A stretch of 64,000 bases of DNA from assembly GCF_000350225.1 (NCBI RefSeq), contig NW_005179195.1, positions 47,548 to 111,547 of the forward strand. Direction: 5' to 3'. Positions 36,759-46,704 of this stretch are shown in pieces. Origin of the DNA: Chondrus crispus (taxonomy: Eukaryota > Rhodophyta > Florideophyceae > Gigartinales > Gigartinaceae). Positions within the stretch are counted from its first letter, which is position 1; the number at the start of each line of letters is the position of its first letter. Position numbers and translations under genes: made by a program. A model generated the notes under the pieces. The model did no database searches. It was not told the origin of the DNA and saw nothing but the letters and a program-made list of their open reading frames with translations.

Positions 36759-36836
36759 NNNNNNNNNNNNNNNNNNNNNNNNNNNNNNNNNNNNNNNNNN
36801 NNNNNNNNNNNNNNNNNNNNNNNNNNNNNNNNNNNN
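36759..36836. other. Assembly gap (78 N)
   Basis: Undetermined bases inside the left inverted-repeat arm. The right arm (about 47275-47500) should supply the missing sequence. Confidence 0.95.
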
Positions 36837-36839
36837 GGT

Positions 36840-37430
36840 AGAGTACCAAAAAAAGGGGCTCGAAACTCATTTTGAGTTTCGAGTACCAAAAAAAAGGGGT
36901 TCGAAACTCATAATGAGTTTCGAGTACCAAAAAAAAGGTACTCGAAACTCAAAATGAGAATTGTCTCGAAGTATGTGCATGGGGCGCTTCAGGGGAGGGG
37001 CAGGTACTGTACTGTGCGCATGTACAGTATCGCCATTTTGAGTTTCGAGTACCAAAAAAAGGGGCTCGAAACTCATTTTGAGTTTCGAGTACCAAAAAAA
37101 AGGGGTTCCAAACTCATAATGAGTTTCGAGTACCAAAAAAAAGGGACTCGAAACTCATAATGAGTTTCGAACCCCCGAAAAAAGGTACTCAAAACTCAAA
37201 ATGAGAATTTTCTCGAAGTATGCACAGGGGGGCCAGGGGGCGCTTCAGGGACGGGGCAGGTACTGTACTGTGCTCATGTACAGTATTGCCATTTTGAGTT
37301 TCGAGTACCAAAAAAAGGGACTCGAAACTCAAAATGAGCTTGAAACCCCCAAAACAAGTGATTCGAAACTCAGAATGAGTTTTGGAGTTTCGAACCCCAC
37401 GAAGGGACGCGAAACTCAAAATGAGAATTG
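36840..37430. repeat. Palindromic hairpin array with 250-base higher-order repeat
   Basis: About twelve palindromic units (CTCGAAACTCAT, one base, ATGAGTTTCGAG or close variants) in three blocks. The blocks are separated by a spacer of about 85 bases holding TACTGTACTGTGCGCATGTA. The right arm (47020-47290) has only one block-spacer set, so the left arm has expanded by tandem duplication. Confidence 0.8.
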
Positions 37431-37677
37431 ACCTCGCAGCATGCGCAGGTGTGCTCCAAGGGCGCAGCAGGATTTGCAATTTTCGCGTGTGCTGTAGGTT
37501 AATATTGCGTTTCGCAGCCTCAAAATGGTGCGGGCGATTCTCATGTTGGGAATGCCCTTAGTGTGTGCTTGGGAGTGTGCTGGGGCCCGTAGAACAGTAC
37601 ACTAAATATGCGTTGGGAACCCATGTTTTTTGCTTTGAAAGGCAAGATATGTTTCAATAAGTCAGATGTATGTTTAG

Positions 37678-38742
37678 TTAGAAAGAAGGTTCGAACTCTA
37701 CTGCTAGCGTCAATACCTCTTCCCGTCTGCGACTCTTCATTTGTGGTTCAAGGTACAAGAAATCTTTGACGTCAGAATCATCAGATTGAGGGAAATGCCG
37801 GTGACTTGTCAGGTACTTTTTCCAAAGGGGACTCCCAACAGCAATTTTCTGAAGCTTTCCTAAAACGATCAGCACTTCTCTTGCGCGTGAAATTGCCACA
37901 CACGCGGAGTGCTTGTCGTTTAGAAAAGTCAATTGTGTAGGCTTGTTTCCGGCACCACTGTGCTCAACGTATGTTCTCACTAATGAAAGGAAAACAACAT
38001 CAAACTCTTTTCCTTGGGCCGATGCGAATGTCAATACCGACGCATTGCGAAGGTTTGATTTTTCCAGAGCCTGTGTCAGAAAGTTTTTCTGAGAAATATA
38101 CGGAGTGAGAATTCCAATCGACATCTTACTTGATGGGGATGCCGACTGCCATTCTTTCAGCATTTCAATGATGACATGACACTCGTATTCATTCCTATAA
38201 CCGCCTCTTGGATCATGTACCTCATTGTTTGTGGCATTCAAGGCATGGCATTGCTTCGTGTTCACGAAGTTCACTACCCGCAACGGAAAGCGGTCGGAAG
38301 AAATAGTCTCCATACAATTCTCAGTTGCCCAATACCTTTGCAGTAACCGTGGTCCATTCAATATTCTCCCAGCGTAGAAGTTGTCGCTGACATATCGTCC
38401 GATAGATGGCGCACTTCTCATCTGCTTCTGAAACTGGAACATGACACGTGGTGTCTGCTCCCACATAGCTACGTGCTGTGCGCTCGTTACCGAAGGAAAC
38501 GAGGGTTTCATTGTCATCACAGACATCGCCTTGGAAAAGAAGTGAGGAGTACTAGCTCTGTGTGTCGTCCAGATATGAAACGTCTTATCGTCGTATGGCG
38601 GAAGCTCAGCTTGATCGCCAACCAAGACCACAGAGGTACCAAGCACCGGTTCGCCAACGTTGTCGAGAACTCGGCAGAGTACCGCAGTTGTTTCGGTTTC
38701 ACACGCGTGAGTAGCCTCATCAATAACAATGAGATCAAGGGG
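37678..38742 (-). pseudogene. UPF1-like SF1 helicase, C-terminal half
   Basis: 355 codons open from just after a stop (38743-38745). It starts directly at motif II, LIVIDEATHACETE (DEAT, about residue 6). Motif III (VVLVGDQAELPPYDD), motif IV (FQFQKQMRSAP), motif V (TFASAQGKEFDVVFLSLVRT) and motif VI (CVAISRAREVLIVLG) follow in order, as in UPF1/SMG2-type RNA/DNA helicases. Walker A and the whole first RecA half are missing. Upstream bases instead code the dioxygenase in another frame, so a deletion has joined the two genes at about 38745. Such helicases occur in several eukaryotic giant transposons. The last codons lie in the long inverted repeat. Confidence 0.8.
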
Positions 38743-40148
38743 TCATTACCGTTCACCATGAGGAAGTACCCCGAGCACTTATCTTGCTCATTCCGACTTC
38801 GCACCTGAAAATCGTTGTGCGGCACTTGGCGAGGGCAATTCTTGCCAGTTAAAAGCAGGCGTCCGCCTGTCACCGGCGTGTGCATCTTTCCAAACACTCC
38901 ATTTGTGAGCCCAATCAGTAAAGCCAACTGCCCCAACCATGCGTCAAGCATAGCTCAACGAACAGAGGCCCACACATTTTCTGGGTTTTCTTCGGTTTCT
39001 TCCATGAGCAACATCCTGGTGCTGGAATAACGGGCCTTGCCTTCGTTCCGGGATTTCTTATCACCTTCCGACTGCCCCAAGTTGACTATTGGGTTCCAAA
39101 GAGTGCGATTCTTCTCCTTTTTCAGCCCATTCTCTCCTGGAAACGTTGAAAGATAGTGGTGGAATAGCTCCTGAATACCAGTGTCCGTGTCCACAATGCT
39201 AAGAGGGGGTTGTCGGGCCTGTATCACTTCTTTGGTCAGCGAGTGTGGTTCTGCAAAACCTTCCAGTATGCAGAACCCACGTGGGTTCGTACGCTCCTGC
39301 AGTAGCATTCCTTTCCTCATAAAGTATGCCCTACCTTCGCCTTTCTCAAAGAACGACGTCACCGTATCCTAATCTAGCTCACTTTCTGAGTCAATCAAAA
39401 CGGGGTTTGCCTGCCTCACTGATTCGAGGTGCTGCTTTTGAGCAGCCATGAGCCAGGCCACTCGATGCATATAGGTCAAAGCTTCAACGTCCAAGAAATT
39501 GTGAGCTCTATGACCTAAGAGAATATGCAAAGCTTCTAGCAATGGAGTGTGGTGCAATTCGACTCCGTCGGTTTGCACTTTATCGGGAATAGAGACGACT
39601 TCGGAGGGAGTCCTCAGCAGGGCATCTTTCCACCAAGGGTCAACCTCACCACGGTAAACGGGTGCATCTCTGTAACCGACAGGGAGCAGAGGAGGAAAGA
39701 ATTCATCGAAAGGCACTTCAGATTTGCGTAGGAGGGGCTCACGAGACCCGTCCGTATCAACAATTTCGATCGGAGGTCGGACAGGTTGGACAGAAACCGA
39801 TGTGTTCGTGGCAGTCTGCTTGGCCCAAGTGGCCTTCTTCTTCGCCTTCTTCTTCGCCTTTGGACGGGATTCAGTCGTGGTGAAAACTTTAATAGGAGGT
39901 GAAGGAGGAGGTGAAGCTTTCCGCTTACGACCACTGCGACGAGATGGGGCCGGTTCGGGAGATGATGTGATGGGCGTCCTCGAGCCTGTTTTCGCGAGTG
40001 ACAGCACGGGTGTCTTCGCACCACCAGAGGCCCTTGACTTGACGACGACGGAAGATGGCACTGCCGCTGTAGAAGTCGATGCACCTGCCGCGGGCGCTGC
40101 CTTGGGCTTATTACCGGCTTGTGTCGGCTCGAAATGGGAGGTAATCCT
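38517..40148 (-). pseudogene. 2-oxoglutarate/Fe(II) dioxygenase-like protein, broken
   Basis: One reading frame continues from the ParB-like gene's TAA (40149-40151) to 38517, crossed by TAG (39369-39371) and TGA (38955-38957). The first 160 residues are Pro/Ser/Lys-rich with basic patches (RRSGRKRKASPPP, PKAKKKAKKKA). Then come NPRGFCILEGFAEPHSL and RLLLTGKNCPRQVPHNDFQV, the latter with an H-x-D iron-binding motif (HND), and GYFLMVNGNDP. The pattern 'RGF.I..GF' then 'PRQxxHxDF...GYF' fits a family of double-stranded beta-helix dioxygenases near AlkB/TET-JBP types, recalled from algal and fungal transposons. The C-terminal strand with the second His is lost at the junction with the helicase. 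No ATG is seen; the frame suggests fusion to the ParB-like part. Confidence 0.55.
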
Positions 40149-43002
40149 TTAACCAAAACGTGAGGATCTCTGCGAGTTCTTATCTTCATCTACCTTCTTG
40201 CTGGAAAACAATCTCATACTGTTCACGAAAAGATCACCAATGGAACTTGTCTTGTTTCTTGGTTGCTTCACTTGTACTTCTAGGAACTCCGAAAAGGACA
40301 GTCGTCCTGGAATGCCATATAGGTTGAACTTACGGCGACAAATCTGGTAAAGTTCCATAGCCGTTCCAAAGAAGGGAGTTGCGTCAAATGCCCCTGAAGA
40401 TGCAGGGTTGCGGACATATGCATGTATGCTATCCAGGAAGAGCATAACACCGCACTCATCGACCTCGTAAAACTTGCTGTGGTCAAGATGCACAGCCCTA
40501 ATCTTCGGTCGCTCATCAGGTTTGAAGGACAACAGCCTCTCAAATGCACGGGATATTTCGCGAAAATCTTGGCAATCCTTGCGTAGCGGCGATACGTGGG
40601 CTTCTTCATGTTCCGAATAATCTCCGATGTGCACATCTCTGCGGCAACATTCGACGGCCTTACTTCATCGACGGTGAGGCCAGTTTCTAATGCGAAAGAC
40701 TTGAGATAGGACAGGACACCGTGAATATGTTCTTCCAAGCTCTCGAAAAGACGCACTGTCGATGCTACCTGATTCCGATGGGAGCCAAGGTGAAGCATCT
40801 CGGTGCTGTTCATGTCCTTCCCATCACGGCGAAGAATAAGCACCATACGGAGCGGTTCATGTAGCCATTTAAGCCCAGGTTCCTCACCTCGAGTATGCAA
40901 TATATTCTTCATACTCTGTCGACGATGAATAACATCGACAACAACCGCACGTATATCAACCTTCAAATACCTTGAGACGACCTCACTACCGTGCCCATCA
41001 TCGGCCACCCGATTTTCCATGACGAGGCCACCAAGGTCCACATCACCCACATTCGGGTTCTCAACACGGCGAATAGTTATTGTCATCAACCCGCTTCCGT
41101 AGTTGTAGCCGTAGGTTATGAAGCCCTCCTCAAGCCGTTTGACATACTTGGTTGCAGTATTCCGAAGTGTACAAGGTGGCTGGAGAACTTGGGACAGCAT
41201 AACGCTCACTTCCACTCTCACGTAGGCAGACATGTCGTAGCAGCGGATATTGACATCTTTTCCATGCTCAGCGAGCTCGATCGTATCACCTAGATCCTCA
41301 TCTTCTGGTGCGGCAGGAACCATTTTGTCAACGTCAATCACTGGCGCAGACATAGCAGGGGTAACTTCAATGGCTTCGTCACCTTCTGGCGTACCCGGAT
41401 ATGGCTGCGGCATAGGCGTCGCAGCCGTATCAAATTGCATTTTTCCTGCTTCTTCCGGTTTCGGTCTTTGGTCAGCTGGCCTCGGTGCGGGCGGTAATTC
41501 ACCCGAACTTTTCAGACCGGAAGGATTGTTCTCTTCTTCGGCCTGAGCTTCTATTGGAATCATCATCCTCGTATCCCAGGCGTAGAGGCCAGCAGTGTGC
41601 AAATCACATAATTTTTCACGTGGTCCCTCACCTCCTTTGAATTTGTAGGGATAGGGATGATTACTTGCATCCGTTGTGAGCGATGCACTGTAGTGCAATG
41701 TGCCTGTCAGGCCAGAACCAGGGTCCAACGGTCCAGCGACAACACAACCAACAATCAACAACCAACAAGAGTTGCTGACGGCACATCCCTACGGAATGTC
41801 CGATTCTCCGTTTCCCTTTAAGTGGGTTTGCGGCCCACAGTAGCTCAAGTACCTGATAGGGGGGGCAAAAGGAAGAGGCCCGCCCCGGGACGAATGGTGG
41901 TAGAGTCTTGTACAGGCAGCTGCTCGTCGAGTTCGGGGCGGTGATTAGGAAGCCGGGCCCGATGGGTCGTAAAGCCAATGCTCGCGGAGCGCCTGTTACA
42001 CTTTATATCCTTGATAAGGTCTTCGACGGGGGCGTCGCAACGCGGCCCGACCGGAATTAGCAAACACGTAGCAGCGCTACACCTCCGTACTGCCCGATGG
42101 CAAAGTACCGACACCGGAACGGTCGCAACCTGTATCCGATGGAACCAACACTGTCCTGTATACACAACAAGACCGTCGAGGGAAACGTCGTCGCAACAGT
42201 CTCCGTCGGTGGACGTGAACAAGTAGCAGCGCTACACCCACGTGTCGCGGGATGGCTAAGACACCTACACCGGTCCGGTCGCAACCAAAGCCGATGGCAC
42301 CAACAACAAACAAAAGAACCAACACAAGAGCCCGATGACTCCAGTCGTAACAATGCCGATCGCAATCAGGCACTGTGGAACCAACACAAGATAAGGGAAT
42401 AGAAATAGAGATAGAAATAGAAAAGGATAGGTGAAATAAAGGAAAAGGAAAGGGAACCCCCGAGCGCAAAGGATAACGTAATCTGTGGTAAAAGAGAGCG
42501 TCTTGGGAAAGACGGACTTCGACCAAGGCGATATTCAACTCTGGCAACTCGGGTTACCTTTACTGACTTGGTGGTCAGAGGGCTAAGGTATATATCGCCC
42601 CGCCGAAGCCACTACATATCCAAATATTTTCCTTTCTTTTCACCCCCCTTTTCAGGTGCGTATTGCACTACATGCACCCGTTACGACCACGAGGTCTTCT
42701 TTCGCGGTTTGGGGAAGTTTATGCAAGTGTAGTCTGCGTTGCACAATTTCACTCTCGTCCCCATCTGTAGACAGTTTCGCAGTCCCCACTTCCATAACTG
42801 CATCTCTCACAAATGCAGACAGCTTGACATGGACGCCCTTCTTGATGCCACGAGCTTCTAAACCCTTGCCATAGTCACGTCCGAGGACTTTGCCGACAAT
42901 GGCTTCGTTAATGGCACTCCCTGTTGCACCACTGCTTCCGGTACGGGCACCGCTACGCCCACGGTGTCGAGATCCTCGACCACGCGTAGTTGCATTTGGC
43001 AT
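40149..43002 (-). pseudogene. ParB-like protein gene, split by a solo LTR and a frameshift
   Basis: The gene starts at ATG 43002 (MPNATTRGRG, an Arg/Gly/Ser-rich tail). It is open to 42678, is interrupted by a solo LTR (41689-42672), and resumes at 41688 in the correct frame once one TGCAC copy is removed (VVTGA joins SLTTDASNH). After an acidic/Pro-rich linker comes a ParB-like core: NTATKYVKRLEEGFITYGYN (eLaeSIxxxG-like), VVDVIHRRQSMKNIL (DGxHR-like), then MVLILRRDGKDMNSTEMLHL, a spacing typical of ParB/sulfiredoxin-fold proteins. Between 40634 and 40560 the frame changes and continues to a TAA at 40149. ParB-like domains act as nucleases, NTPases or DNA-binding regulators. The GxxR signature is weak, so the assignment is moderate. 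Confidence 0.5.
41689..42672. repeat. Solo LTR in the ParB-like gene, 984 bases, TSD TGCAC
   Basis: Ends are TGTAGTGCAAT and ATTGCACTACA (perfect 11-base inverted ends, TG...CA), and both flanks carry TGCAC (41684-41688 and 42673-42677). Removing the insert and one TGCAC restores the host frame. The inside holds degenerate repeats around 'GTAGCAGCGCTACACC' (42067, 42225) and 'CCGATGGCACCAACAACAA'-like units; no internal coding region of a retroelement is seen. Confidence 0.9.
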
Positions 43003-43263
43003 GGTTTTCACAAGGGTGTACTTAACGCGGAAGACTGGCTTTCCTTGCAAGGGATATGTAGATAAGCGGGAAGACAAATGTGATAGAGACGCAAAGAGAT
43101 GGATGAATGAGGGGTCCCGAATGAAAGTTATCCGTCGCGCCACGCCGTTAGGAAGAGATGAGGTGCGACTGGCTGAGGGCCTGGATTTTTTACCCGATTT
43201 TACGGATTTTACGGATTTTTACCACCTGGGATGGTGGTACTTTACAGGCTTGGTCCCACTTTG

Positions 43264-43430
43264 AAAAGGTGTTCGGGCGAACAGTCGGGATTTGCTGGTC
43301 ATGGTTCGCGAACCATGACCAGCTAAGTATAAACGTCTGTAATTTTAACAAAAAATAACAGTCCTGATTTGCTAGTCGTGGTTCGCGAACCATGACCAGC
43401 AAATCCCGACTGTTCGACCGAACACTTTTC
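43264..43430. repeat. Foldback element with two 30-base palindromes, between divergent genes
   Basis: The sequence is a large inverted repeat. Arms of about 55 bases begin GTGTTCGG and contain CGAACAGTCGGGATTTGC. Each arm itself holds a palindrome centred on GGTTCGCGAACC: 43294-43323 is perfect over 30 bases, and 43371-43400 has two mismatches. The spacer is about 48 bases and A/T-rich. It lies between the start of the ParB-like gene (left) and the methyltransferase (right), where the shared promoter should be. It may be a MITE or an operator-like regulator. Confidence 0.8.
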
Positions 43431-43525
43431 CGAAGCATACCGTTTTCTTCACTACGCCGTCTCTAACAGCCCATCCAGTCCTTACTTTTCCAGACTTCAC
43501 TTCGGAAAATAATCACCATTGAATT

Positions 43526-45901
43526 ATGACTTCCGCTCCTGTCCGCTTCGCCCAGTTGTGTCTCACTAACTTGTTTCACATTCTGAGAAACGAGAAATTC
43601 AGAACAAATTTCAACCTTCGCGAATCCAAGACGTCTGATGTACTACGCTGGATACACAAGCAAGATGATGACAGCGCGGTCAAAGCACTAAAGGCGTTTC
43701 TGCTGAACAAAAATACGAAGCGAAGAGATCCCGGAAATTTTCGATCTTTATTCAACGACGGACCACCTATTCTCAGAGAGCTCGGTACAGAACAGGTGAA
43801 GCAAATCTTCAAATCTGCAGTTTCCTTTTCATGTACGGGGAGAAAGACTCTCGAATCTTCGAACTTTTCGAGATGCTCTTCGCGTCGGGTAAGATCAGCC
43901 CCCTTTCTAGTTGGGAGCAAGTATATTCCAGCCAAGGGCAACAGATATGCTGTGCCAAGTTCGTCTAAGTCTTACTTCGCTACCAAGCCTCCTGATACAT
44001 TCGAGGTTATTATTTACATTCACGCCTTGAAAGTTGCTGTGGACTACTTTCAGAGAGAACAGAAACGCCGGAACAAGATTTCGAGTCCGTTTCGGATAAA
44101 CTATACCTGCGGAAATCGTCTGGGCTTCGCCGTTAAACTCATTGTAAAGGCGTGGACATCCTTGGCGAAGAAGATAGGCCTCGAGAGCTGCAAGTCAATG
44201 ATTTCCCCGTACGTTCTCTTCAAGGAATCAAGTGGAACCTTTCTGTTTCTCGGTGAGAGCGACAGCGGCTTTGCGCCTACGTCACAGAGCGATAAATTCC
44301 GGGGACACCGAAACGCCGCGATGGATTTGAAGCATGCGGATCCTACTGCTTGGAAGAGGACCAAGGGTGCAAGATTACGCGTTAGGGAACTCACTGCTAT
44401 GTTATTTCACCACTTGAAAGAAGTTTCTACGCATGAGTACCTATACGAATGTGCGGAAGACACGGACTGGGAATTTGTCAAGAAGTACAAGTGCGAGAAG
44501 AAAGATACCGTTGCTCCCGTTTTCGCTTCCTTATCTGCACCTACAAAAGCAGCGATAGGGTATGTTGACAATGGTGTCACAGCTATTGACGTCGATTCTA
44601 TGGGCAATACTGAAGACACCGTCGATATAGGCGCAATGGAAGCATCGCAGGACGAAGATGAAGAAGGAGTTATCAAGGAAGAAAGTAATAGGGTCCCTAT
44701 AGATCCTCAGGATACCAGACCAGAAAAGCGTCATAAAACGTCTGGAACAAGGAGTGAAGAGCGGTATCAGTTCGCCTACGACAGGGTCATGAAGACGATG
44801 AGTCCTTTCTGCCGTATTCACGATGTCCCAATGACCGATGTCCTTGAGACAGATGCCGAAGAGAGTGGCTTCTACCTAGATGGAAAGGTGCAACTCATCT
44901 TGACAGACCCTCCCTATAACACGCGCAGGGAGGTGAAATCTCCCAACTCCAGCCATGACAAGCTTTCCGGATCTGACATGTTGGAGTGTGTTGCTATCTT
45001 CGACCGTGTTCTCAAACCGGGTGGACACGGGATTGTCTTTTGCTCAGCCCTCCAGTTCGCAGAGTGGTATTTCATGCTTAAGAATCATAAGCGCCTCAAG
45101 AACGGTATTGATGAAGATGATGCCTCACAGCCTTTGAGACAAGTCTACGAGAAGGTATTCAACGTTGAAAGAATCCCCCTCAACTTCGTACGGGCATCGG
45201 GTCACTACTTCCAGAAACGCCACCGGAAGGGATGCAGCCACATGTCAATTGTGCAGACGGCGATTCATTTCTGGAAACGAGGCTTGGAGTTTAAGGATGA
45301 ATTCGAGCAAATCAATTACATACCTCATGGGTATGTTCCATCTCGACACGCGGCATGGACAAATTACGTTGACGGGATACCTCGCATTGAGGGTGATGGG
45401 CGTGTAATGTTCCCAGAAGCTGGGAATAGCTCTATGTCAAAGGGACGGAGTGATCATATTTCAGTGGATGGGAATGTTCGAATGTTCCTTCGACCCGAGC
45501 AGAAGAGCATCAGACTGATGATGGAGATGGTTTTAAGGTTCTCCCAACCTGGTGATATTGTGATCGACCCATACGGAGGAACTTTCGCAACAGCGAAGGC
45601 GTGCCTCACTCTACCGATGCATCGAAAGTTTGTTGGTTGCGATTTCGATGAGAGATGCGTCGAGATCGCGGTTGTAAGAGTCCTTCAAACCTTTGCGAAA
45701 CAGCTCACCTCGCCAGTATCGGATATCACTGCTTCTGTCGAGGAGATTGACTTTGCTATTGAATTCTTGGCTCACCCCAACTTGGAAGCTAGGGAAGCCG
45801 CACAGCATGCATCATTGTGGGACGCACCTCTCGGCCTACCGATTTATCAGAGGCTCCCTATACATGTTCACCGTTATGTATGTATCGTGCATGAATGGTA
45901 A
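43526..45901 (+). CDS. DNA methyltransferase, beta class (N6-adenine or N4-cytosine)
   Basis: 791 residues from ATG 43526. The catalytic motif IV is LILTDPPYNTRRE (DPPY at 461-464). The SAM-binding motif I comes later, PGDIVIDPYGGTFATAKACL (about 677), then FVGCDFDERCVEIAV. This permuted order (DPPY first, DPxxG last) is that of beta-class amino-methyltransferases. Between them lies LKPGGHGIVFCSALQFAEWY. The N-terminal 400 residues are a charged, unrecognised domain, with an acidic nuclear-type stretch near 370-420. DPPY favours N6-adenine. The last 25 residues overlap another frame with the SET domain, so fusion with it is likely. The gene appears intact. Confidence 0.85.
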   Translation: MTSAPVRFAQLCLTNLFHILRNEKFRTNFNLRESKTSDVLRWIHKQDDDSAVKALKAFLLNKNTKRRDPGNFRSLFNDGPPILRELGTEQVKQIFKSAVSFSCTGRKTLESSNFSRCSSRRVRSAPFLVGSKYIPAKGNRYAVPSSSKSYFATKPPDTFEVIIYIHALKVAVDYFQREQKRRNKISSPFRINYTCGNRLGFAVKLIVKAWTSLAKKIGLESCKSMISPYVLFKESSGTFLFLGESDSGFAPTSQSDKFRGHRNAAMDLKHADPTAWKRTKGARLRVRELTAMLFHHLKEVSTHEYLYECAEDTDWEFVKKYKCEKKDTVAPVFASLSAPTKAAIGYVDNGVTAIDVDSMGNTEDTVDIGAMEASQDEDEEGVIKEESNRVPIDPQDTRPEKRHKTSGTRSEERYQFAYDRVMKTMSPFCRIHDVPMTDVLETDAEESGFYLDGKVQLILTDPPYNTRREVKSPNSSHDKLSGSDMLECVAIFDRVLKPGGHGIVFCSALQFAEWYFMLKNHKRLKNGIDEDDASQPLRQVYEKVFNVERIPLNFVRASGHYFQKRHRKGCSHMSIVQTAIHFWKRGLEFKDEFEQINYIPHGYVPSRHAAWTNYVDGIPRIEGDGRVMFPEAGNSSMSKGRSDHISVDGNVRMFLRPEQKSIRLMMEMVLRFSQPGDIVIDPYGGTFATAKACLTLPMHRKFVGCDFDERCVEIAVVRVLQTFAKQLTSPVSDITASVEEIDFAIEFLAHPNLEAREAAQHASLWDAPLGLPIYQRLPIHVHRYVCIVHEW

Positions 45902-46541
45902 TGTGGACCTGGCACTTAAGTACAAGAATACTCCTCCGGACTTATGGCCGAGCAATTACAGAGCATTTCTCGATACAGTGGACGCAGAGGCTCTCATGAG
46001 CCTGGAGGCTGTTGCGAAAGGTTTCGTTGCTTGCGAGTCCACGATAAGACATACTTCTGCCGGGAGTGGCGTTTTTGCTATGCGTTCTTTCAAAAAGGGA
46101 GAAGATATTCTCACCTACTACGGGACAGTGGTATACAAGAACATGAGTGGTCAAAATGCAACCACTAAGGTTTACGGGAGTGGTGTTCTAGGGGTTCGAA
46201 AAATGCGATTCGCTGAAAAGGCCGTCCAACTGCGCAGTAATGCAGTTGACGCCGAAGATAAGGAGCATCCGATATTCATCGTCGCGGCACCGTTTTGCGT
46301 CGCAGGCCACATCAATGATCCGCGGTATCTTTCGGATAACAGGGATGTAGAAGAGCGTCATGCCAAGCACTCCCGTACAGCAAATGTCCGATTTGTAGAT
46401 TCGGTGGCTTCTCCAAGCAAACATAAGCTTCGCTCGAACAGGCTTGTCATCATTGAGACCATACACGAAATCAGCCCTGGCGAGGAGTTGTTCTTAGACT
46501 ACGGGAAGTCTTTCGCCCATTGGGGCTCGGCTCCACCCTAA
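45693..46541 (+). CDS. SET-domain protein, overlapping the methyltransferase end
   Basis: The frame is open from 45693; the protein-like part starts about 45900 (NVDLALKYKNTPPDLWPSNY). SET motifs: IRHTSAGSGVFAMRSFKKGE then TYYGTVV at the N-side, FCVAGHINDPRYL near the cofactor pocket (in place of NHxCxPN), and IHEISPGEELFLDYGKSF at the C-side. SET proteins methylate lysines on histones and other proteins. It overlaps the methyltransferase by 209 bases in another frame without an ATG at a natural place (ATG 45865 is possible). A DNA methyltransferase-SET fusion broken by a one-base frameshift, or expressed by frameshifting, is the best reading. Confidence 0.75.
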   Translation: MRNSSPRQYRISLLLSRRLTLLLNSWLTPTWKLGKPHSMHHCGTHLSAYRFIRGSLYMFTVMYVSCMNGNVDLALKYKNTPPDLWPSNYRAFLDTVDAEALMSLEAVAKGFVACESTIRHTSAGSGVFAMRSFKKGEDILTYYGTVVYKNMSGQNATTKVYGSGVLGVRKMRFAEKAVQLRSNAVDAEDKEHPIFIVAAPFCVAGHINDPRYLSDNRDVEERHAKHSRTANVRFVDSVASPSKHKLRSNRLVIIETIHEISPGEELFLDYGKSFAHWGSAPP

Positions 46542-46704
46542 GTGCGTACGGAAAACAATAATATCTGTTACAGTATCCCAAGAGAATGATAAGACCGTGA
46601 CGTTATTCGTTTGGATCTGGGTGGTGTTTCTCTGCGAGGACGGTTTCAGGGGCATGTCCGAGAATAGACAAATTTCGTCAGCGAGGCTTAATTTCTTGAT
46701 TTAG

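Larger units (their letters stand above)
36478..37728 (+). repeat. Long inverted repeat, left arm
   Basis: From CTCTACACAGTTTTGGTAAA to about CTCTTCCCGTCTG, this arm matches the reverse complement of 46705-47768 throughout, apart from the gap and different numbers of palindromic units. Beyond both ends the two sequences diverge (left ...AAATCTTCTCTGA, right CAGATACAAA). The inner end includes the last codons of the helicase gene. Confidence 0.85.

Noticed and set aside
36840-37430. Palindromic repeats with short spacers, like a CRISPR array
   Set aside because: Spacers are themselves repeated, short and of varying length, the host is eukaryotic, no cas genes are near, and the units track transposon ends.
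38955-38957. In-frame TGA as selenocysteine
   Set aside because: No Sec-type context, and the frame also holds TAA and TAG; decay is simpler.
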